The translations under genes were made by a program, and so were the position numbers. From UBA2231 sp964415175 (lineage in GTDB: Bacteria > Elusimicrobiota > Elusimicrobia > Elusimicrobiales > UBA9959), in the NCBI GenBank assembly GCA_964415175.1, contig CAYPYG010000042.1, positions 1 through 18,948 of the forward strand: DNA of 18,948 nucleotides, given 5' to 3'. Positions 14,786 through 18,948 of this stretch are shown piece by piece. The notes beneath the pieces were generated by a model. That model worked only from the letters and a program-made list of their open reading frames with translations. It ran no database searches and was not told where the DNA came from. Positions within the stretch are counted from its first letter, which is position 1. Every line of letters begins with the position of its first letter.

Positions 14786-16024
14786 ATGAAGAAACAGATC
14801 CTCGAGAAAATAACTTCCTACCAGGACTACGCCGTGGAACTGCAGCGCGGCCTGACCGCCATACCGGCCCTGGCCCCTTCCAGCGGCGGCGACGGCGAAT
14901 ACGACAAGGCCAAGTGGCTCGAAGGCGAGCTCAAAAAGCTGAAGTTCGATTCCATCGAGTGGATAAACGCGCCGCAGCCCGAGGCCAGGAACGGCATACG
15001 CCCCAATATAATAGCCCGCTACAAAGGCAAAAGCTCCGCGAAGACCATCTGGTTCATGAGCCACCTCGACATAGTCCCGCCCGGCGAAGCCAAGCTCTGG
15101 ACCTCCGATCCCTACAAGATGGAAGTAAAGGACGGCCGCCTCATAGGCCGCGGCGTCGAGGACAATCAGCAGGCGATAGTCTCCAGCATACTGGTGGTCA
15201 AGGCCATGATGGAGCTCGACTACCGCCCGGAATACGACATAGCGCTGCTCTTCTGCGCCGACGAGGAGACCGGCTCCGGCTTCGGCGCCGACTATATCTC
15301 CGAGAAGCGCCCCGATATCTTCGGGCGTGACGACGTCTTTTTCGTGCCCGATTCCGGCACCGAGGACGGCGCGATGATAGAAGTGGCCGAGAAGTCCATA
15401 CTCTGGATGAAGGTCGTAACGAAAGGGAAGCAGTGCCACGCCAGCCGCCCTTCGCTGGGCGTCAACGCCTTCAAGGCCGCCAGCGACCTGGTGCTGCGTT
15501 TCCAGAAACTCTACAAGAAGTTCCCGAAGAAGGACCGCCTTTACGAGCCCCCGATAAGCACCTTCGAGCCAACCAAGAAGGAGAACAATGTCCCCAACGT
15601 CAACACGCTGCCCGGCGAGGACGTGTTCTACATGGACTGCCGCGTAATGCCCTGCTACCAGCTCGCCGAGGTCAAGACCGAGATGCGCCGCATGGCCGAC
15701 GAAGTGGAGACGAAATACGGCGTGAAGATAGAGTTCGAACCCCAGCAGGAATCGCAGGCGGCGCCCCCGACGGACCCGAAAGCGCCGATAGTGCTGGCGC
15801 TCAAGAAAGCCATAAAGGAAGTCCTGGGCGTAAAACCAAAGGCCTACGGCATAGGCGGCGGCACGGTCGCGGCCTTCTTCCGACGGCTGCACCTGCCGGT
15901 CGTGGTGTATTCGCGCCTCAACGAGAGCGCGCATATGCCCAACGAATACTGCGTCATCGACCACATGATGGGCGACGCCAAAGTATTCGCGGTCACCGCC
16001 CTGCTGCTCTGCAAGGAGAAATAA
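14786..16024 (+). CDS. M20-family metallohydrolase (ArgE/DapE/CPG2 type)
   Basis: 412 residues, no signal peptide, so cytoplasmic. M20 motifs are all visible: first metal ligand His93 and catalytic Asp95 in 'SHLDIVP', bridging Asp126 in 'GRGVEDNQQ', general base and ligand in 'ADEETGS' (158-164, Glu160/161), ligand Asp189 in 'VPDSG', and final His383 in 'ESAHMPNEY'. A lid/dimerisation domain lies between. The family hydrolyses amide bonds of N-acyl amino acids, succinyl-DAP or dipeptides with one or two zinc ions. This sequence does not reveal which. Good ribosome site 7 nt before the ATG. The stop is directly followed by the methyltransferase ATG, so the two form an operon. ATA is the dominant Ile codon (13 ATA, 5 ATC, 0 ATT in the first 205 codons). 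Confidence 0.93.
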   Translation: MKKQILEKITSYQDYAVELQRGLTAIPALAPSSGGDGEYDKAKWLEGELKKLKFDSIEWINAPQPEARNGIRPNIIARYKGKSSAKTIWFMSHLDIVPPGEAKLWTSDPYKMEVKDGRLIGRGVEDNQQAIVSSILVVKAMMELDYRPEYDIALLFCADEETGSGFGADYISEKRPDIFGRDDVFFVPDSGTEDGAMIEVAEKSILWMKVVTKGKQCHASRPSLGVNAFKAASDLVLRFQKLYKKFPKKDRLYEPPISTFEPTKKENNVPNVNTLPGEDVFYMDCRVMPCYQLAEVKTEMRRMADEVETKYGVKIEFEPQQESQAAPPTDPKAPIVLALKKAIKEVLGVKPKAYGIGGGTVAAFFRRLHLPVVVYSRLNESAHMPNEYCVIDHMMGDAKVFAVTALLLCKEK

Positions 16025-16684
16025 ATGAGCGAGGTCTGGGACAAGAAGGATTACGTCGACCGCTACAACGACATCTACGCGCCCGCGGAGAAGGAACTGA
16101 TGGCGGCGGCCGACCTGCTGGAGCTCAATTCCGACGACGACCTCGCCGATTTTGGCTGCGGCAAGGGCGATTTCATCGCCTCCACGCTGCGGCTGGTGCG
16201 CAGCGCCGTCGGCGTCGACTCGTCGCCGCATCAGATAGACGAGGCGCGCCGCCGCTTCAAGAACGAGCCCCATGTCGAGATCCTGGAATCATCCTTCCAG
16301 GATTTCGACCCCAGGGGCCGGACCTTCACCAAGGCCTATTCCCGCGACGCTCTGCACCACATAAACGACGCGGAAAAAGAGATCTTCCTCAAAAAGGTCT
16401 CCGCCGCCATGGAACCCGGCGGACTCTTCCTCATCGAAGACGCGATCTTCGAGTTCCCCGCCGCCGACCTCGAAGCCAACTGGGACGCGCTGCTGGCCGA
16501 AGCCGAAAAACATTACGGCGAAGCCTGGCCGGCCAGGAAGGACGAAGTCACGGGCTACTTCCGGAACGAGTTCCCCACCGGCCTCCCGGAAATGGGGAAA
16601 ATGGCCGAAGCCGCGGGCTTCAAGGTCCTCAAAACCTCCCGCGACTGCATGTTCTTCCACTCCCTGCTGCTGGAAAATAAATAA
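16025..16684 (+). CDS. class I SAM-dependent methyltransferase
   Basis: 219 residues. The Rossmann-fold SAM site is plain: motif I 'ADFGCGKGDF' (41-50), acidic loop 'VGVDSSPHQIDEAR' (62-75, Asp65 expected to bind the ribose), then 'RDALHHI' (108-114) and 'EPGGLFLIEDAI' in the post-motif strand, as in Methyltransf_11/25-type enzymes. The C-terminal 100 residues are a helical cap that should set the substrate. The target is not readable; small-molecule, quinone and lipid methylation are all possible. It begins one base after the M20 stop, with no gap, so the pair is co-translated and perhaps acts on the same metabolite. Convergent with the next gene, 50 nt apart, no clear terminator. Confidence 0.92.
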   Translation: MSEVWDKKDYVDRYNDIYAPAEKELMAAADLLELNSDDDLADFGCGKGDFIASTLRLVRSAVGVDSSPHQIDEARRRFKNEPHVEILESSFQDFDPRGRTFTKAYSRDALHHINDAEKEIFLKKVSAAMEPGGLFLIEDAIFEFPAADLEANWDALLAEAEKHYGEAWPARKDEVTGYFRNEFPTGLPEMGKMAEAAGFKVLKTSRDCMFFHSLLLENK

Positions 16685-16734
16685 ACCGCGCCGGCCCACG
16701 GCCCCGATAGCTCCGCCTTCCGGCCGCCCCGCGG

Positions 16735-18171
16735 CTACTCGCCGGACAGACCGAGCAGGACCAATCCCTTTTCCAGACGCTCCCCGGCTTCCTCCCCTTC
16801 CCACCCGGTAAAACCGTGGATCGTCTTCCCGTTCTTGACGAAATAGAAAGCGGGATAGCGGTCGAAGTCGATACCGTCCCAATCTCCCGCGGAGCGTATC
16901 AGGCCGAACTTCATCGCCCGGGACCCGTTCCACGCCCTGACGCCTTTAAAATCGCTGCCGGCGGCGAGCAGTTCGCCGTGTTTTTTCATCAGGGTCAGCA
17001 ACGCCTCGTTCCGTTCTATAAAGTCAAAGGCCCTGCCTGTCGGCGCGCAGCCGGGCTGACCCACGACGATGATCTTTCTCCCCGCCAAAGACAGCCTCTC
17101 CGCGCGCATCCCGTCCCCGTTCTCATTGAAGCGCAACACTATCTTCCTCCCCTTCTTATCTCCGGCGAGGGGAGGGAAAGGGTCCAGTCCCGCGTCCGGA
17201 TAGCGGTCGAAGACGCTCCGCGCTTCCCGGAACTCCCTGGCGTCGAGGAGAATCGTGTAGAAACGCCGCACCACCCTGCCGTCCGCGGCGCCGCGCCGTT
17301 CCAGTTCCCCGAAAATGCCGGACAGGACGGGAAGCCCGTCCTTGACCGGAGAAAAGGCCGTGAAATAATACGCCGCGTCATATGCCCGGAGCAGCTCGCC
17401 GGTGTCGTACCGCGCAAGCTTCGCCTTGCCGAAGGCTCCCTCGCGGCGAAGCCCGAGGTATTCGCGCTTGAAGGCCGAAACGAATTCTTCAAAGCGGGCC
17501 CGGTCGACCGACCTCAGCGCCAGAACGCGCAGGGCGGTCTCCAGCCTGGCGCTCCGCGAAAACAGCCCCGCGTCCTTCGCACACGCGCGCAGCGCGTCAA
17601 TGGTGAGCTCCCCGCGCCACCCTTCCACATGACAGGTCCGTCCGCCGTCCCTTATGAAAGTGAAGCTCAACACGGAGGGCCGCGGGATCTCCGGCCAATC
17701 GGATTCAGAATGGATCAACCTGAATCCCGGGAACCGGCTGGCGTTCCAGCCGGCCACGGCGTCGAATTCATAAGCCCCCGAAAACAGCGCGCTCCAGGCT
17801 ATGAACACCGATGAAAGGGACGGGTCGGCGTCTATCCGCGCAAAGGCGTCCGACAACTCCTTTTTATCCGGCTCCGAACGGACCAGGATATGAAATCCGG
17901 AGGAGACGTCCAGACTTTTAAGGGAAAGAGTGTCCCCATCCGGCGAAAGTTCATAATACCGGCCCGGAGCATCGAAAAAGATCCGCGGCTCTATTATCCG
18001 ATCAGGAACACGCAGCAGACCCGCTCCCGGATTTCCCCGCTCCAGGTCCCTTGCCTCCACGAACCGGTGTGCCTCAAGCAAGGCGCGTTGCCGCGCTGCC
18101 ATTTCAGCGTCAAAGGCAAAGGCGGGCCGAGCGTAAAATAAAAAAAACAGTATGGAAAAACTTTCGATCAT
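16735..18171 (-). CDS. exported protein with duplicated thioredoxin-like domain
   Basis: 478 residues from the ATG at 18171. This start gives a signal peptide (MIESFSILFFLFYARPAFAF) and avoids the overlap with the upstream gene that the longer frame (to 18279) would cause. The same module occurs twice, about 62-203 and 343-475. In each, an extended 'LSL...' strand and a helix lead to a Trp-Asn motif ('GWNASRF' 141-147, 'AWNGSRA' 413-419), then 'LIHSESDW'/'LIRSAGDW', a strand and a turn ('FIRDGGRT'/'FVKNGKT') and 'EGWRGE'/'TGWEGE'. The strand-turn ending looks like a thioredoxin fold. The active-site region has no CxxC: module 2 keeps one Cys (GQPGCAP, 371-377) and module 1 none. An all-helical link (about 205-335) joins them. 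No family name recognised; a redox-dead, binding role is possible. Confidence 0.75.
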   Translation of the reverse strand: MIESFSILFFLFYARPAFAFDAEMAARQRALLEAHRFVEARDLERGNPGAGLLRVPDRIIEPRIFFDAPGRYYELSPDGDTLSLKSLDVSSGFHILVRSEPDKKELSDAFARIDADPSLSSVFIAWSALFSGAYEFDAVAGWNASRFPGFRLIHSESDWPEIPRPSVLSFTFIRDGGRTCHVEGWRGELTIDALRACAKDAGLFSRSARLETALRVLALRSVDRARFEEFVSAFKREYLGLRREGAFGKAKLARYDTGELLRAYDAAYYFTAFSPVKDGLPVLSGIFGELERRGAADGRVVRRFYTILLDAREFREARSVFDRYPDAGLDPFPPLAGDKKGRKIVLRFNENGDGMRAERLSLAGRKIIVVGQPGCAPTGRAFDFIERNEALLTLMKKHGELLAAGSDFKGVRAWNGSRAMKFGLIRSAGDWDGIDFDRYPAFYFVKNGKTIHGFTGWEGEEAGERLEKGLVLLGLSGE

Positions 18172-18180
18172 ACGATAGGG

Positions 18181-18202
18181 GGAGGCGCCAATAGGCGCCT
18201 CC
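18181..18202. repeat. perfect hairpin between the last two minus genes
   Basis: Arms GGAGGCGCC / GGCGCCTCC (9 bp) with a 4-nt loop, 9 nt upstream of the minus-strand start at 18171. There is no T-tract in either direction, so it is not a standard terminator. In the transcript the 5' arm contains GGAGG and the 3' arm ends just before the start codon, so it may limit or separate translation of the two genes or stabilise an mRNA end. Confidence 0.6.
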
Positions 18203-18215
18203 CCGAAAACCAATT

Positions 18216-18830
18216 TTAACACTTCTCGGTGCAGTAGTACCCGGGGTTGTATCCGCAAGTCCCCTTTGAGACGCACCATTTGTCGTCCCGTCCATCGCGT
18301 TCCGTCCCGCTTTTCAGACCAAGGGCTTTCTTAACCTCCTGAAGGACTCTCTCCCCCAGATTCTCCTTTATATCCCTGGTGTATATGCTCACCACTTCCC
18401 CCTTTTCGTTGAACTCCAGGTTCTCGAAGAAGAACAGTTTCTGAGCGGGAGTCAGTCCGGAAAGGATCTCCTTCAAAGGTATCTCCTTATGCCCCTTTTC
18501 GGGAAAATTCTGAGAATTACTGCTGGAATCCGTTCCATCCGCCAGGCGGTCGGAATTGTTTCTGGGCATCTGAACATATCCCGGAGGATATTCATAACAA
18601 CTACCGGTCTCAGGATCTTCGCACAGTTCACGCCCCTTGCGGCTGCCGCATCTGGAGACAACTTTGGCAGACGGCGTCACAAAATCATCAAAACTCACCG
18701 CCCGGAGATCGTTGGCCGATATGCTCCTGCCGCCGTTCCCATCGAAGTCCACCTCTATCCCTTCGGCCTTGCCCGTGGAGGCCAGCACGAAAACCGTCGC
18801 CACTGCTATAAGAATATTACTTCTTTTCAT
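18216..18830 (-). CDS. exported cysteine-rich protein of unknown function
   Basis: 204 residues. Signal peptide about 1-22 (MKRSNILIAVATVFVLASTGKA). The mature N-terminus has 'VDFDGNGGRSIS', which looks like a loose calcium-loop pattern. Seven Cys lie in two clusters, three near 61-78 ('SRCGS', 'LCED', 'SCYE') and four at the very C-terminus ('KWCVSKGTC' and 'YYCTEKC'). The middle (about 90-115) is Ser/Asn/Asp-rich and probably disordered, followed by a charged helical part about 118-175. The odd Cys count leaves one free thiol or an intermolecular disulfide. I do not recognise a family. Base composition is clearly lower in G+C than the neighbours. It is upstream of, and on the same strand as, the duplicated thioredoxin-like protein, 44 nt apart, so the two may be made together. 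Ribosome site is weak (GGGG/AGAG before the ATG). Confidence 0.75.
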   Translation of the reverse strand: MKRSNILIAVATVFVLASTGKAEGIEVDFDGNGGRSISANDLRAVSFDDFVTPSAKVVSRCGSRKGRELCEDPETGSCYEYPPGYVQMPRNNSDRLADGTDSSSNSQNFPEKGHKEIPLKEILSGLTPAQKLFFFENLEFNEKGEVVSIYTRDIKENLGERVLQEVKKALGLKSGTERDGRDDKWCVSKGTCGYNPGYYCTEKC

Positions 18831-18899
18831 ACTCTATTCCCCTTTCTTTAGTTTTGGTCTTTTACCCTTCGCTTAACATAGAGCAATTTTAATGTGCAT

Positions 18900-18945
18900 A
18901 TTCCGGGCCAATCCAGACCACCATTCCGGGGCAAACCAGACCAGC
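18900..18945. repeat. tandem 23-bp direct repeats at the window edge
   Basis: Two consecutive 23-bp units (18900-18922 and 18923-18945) share 20 of 23 bases. Each begins ATTCCGGG, has CAA near the middle and ends CCAGACCA plus two bases. They lie upstream of the cysteine-rich gene, and the array may continue past 18948. No ORF covers them. Repeated protein-binding sites or the ends of an insertion element are possible. Confidence 0.75.
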
Positions 18946-18948
18946 AGT

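Noticed and set aside
14753..16273. 506-codon minus-strand ORF
   Set aside because: Antisense to the M20 gene, which has all metal and catalytic residues. The shadow protein has no signal, motif or ribosome site.
18172..18279. 36-residue N-terminal extension of the thioredoxin-like protein
   Set aside because: It would overlap the end of the upstream gene, cross the 18181-18202 hairpin and bury a good signal peptide that starts at the ATG at 18171.
18900..18945. CRISPR array
   Set aside because: Units are directly adjacent with no spacers and only two are present; no cas genes are seen.

Overview
The window looks like one chromosomal stretch of a GC-rich, Gram-negative-type bacterium. It opens inside a 16S rRNA gene on the minus strand. 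Several genes encode Sec-exported proteins, and one encodes a likely outer-membrane barrel ending in Phe. The 16S 5' sequence, the unusual preference for AUA isoleucine codons in GC-rich genes, and the TPR/GT-C gene content fit an Elusimicrobiota-like lineage. That placement is from memory and is not proven here.

Layout. 1-900: 5' part of 16S rRNA (minus), preceded by a well-formed rRNA leader (900-1430) with two strong promoters, a boxB-like hairpin and boxA. 1430-1621: spacer with GC-rich dyads and an all-A/T perfect palindrome. 1622-3902: divergent pair, an exported TPR protein (minus) and a POT peptide transporter (plus). 3921-3957: bidirectional terminator. 3970-5177: divergent pair, outer-membrane barrel protein (minus) and NlpC/P60 hydrolase (plus), whose start codons sit where transcription should begin (likely leaderless). 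5199-6473: serS (minus). 6474-6816: non-coding gap with a long hairpin and one copy of a 41-nt repeat. 6817-8517: GT-C membrane glycosyltransferase with TPRs (plus). 8640-10540: two-gene secreted operon (minus), a divergent NlpC/P60-like protein overlapping a trypsin-like protease. 10716-14629: three-gene minus operon, PLD-family nuclease/phospholipase, then rlhA, then an EamA transporter. 14786-16684: plus-strand pair, M20 metallohydrolase and SAM methyltransferase. 16735-18830: two exported proteins of unknown function (minus), one with a duplicated thioredoxin-like domain and one cysteine-rich. 18900-18945: two tandem 23-bp repeats running to the window end.

Functional picture. Peptide and envelope themes dominate: peptide uptake (POT), peptidoglycan or peptide hydrolysis (two NlpC/P60-type proteins, a trypsin-like protease, M20), outer-membrane and exported proteins. 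Housekeeping translation genes (16S, serS, rlhA) are interspersed. I saw no phage, CRISPR, tRNA or intact transposase gene. The most distinctive parts are the last two exported proteins, the NlpC-like/protease pair, the 41-nt repeat that preserves a gene's last codons, and the leaderless divergent promoter.
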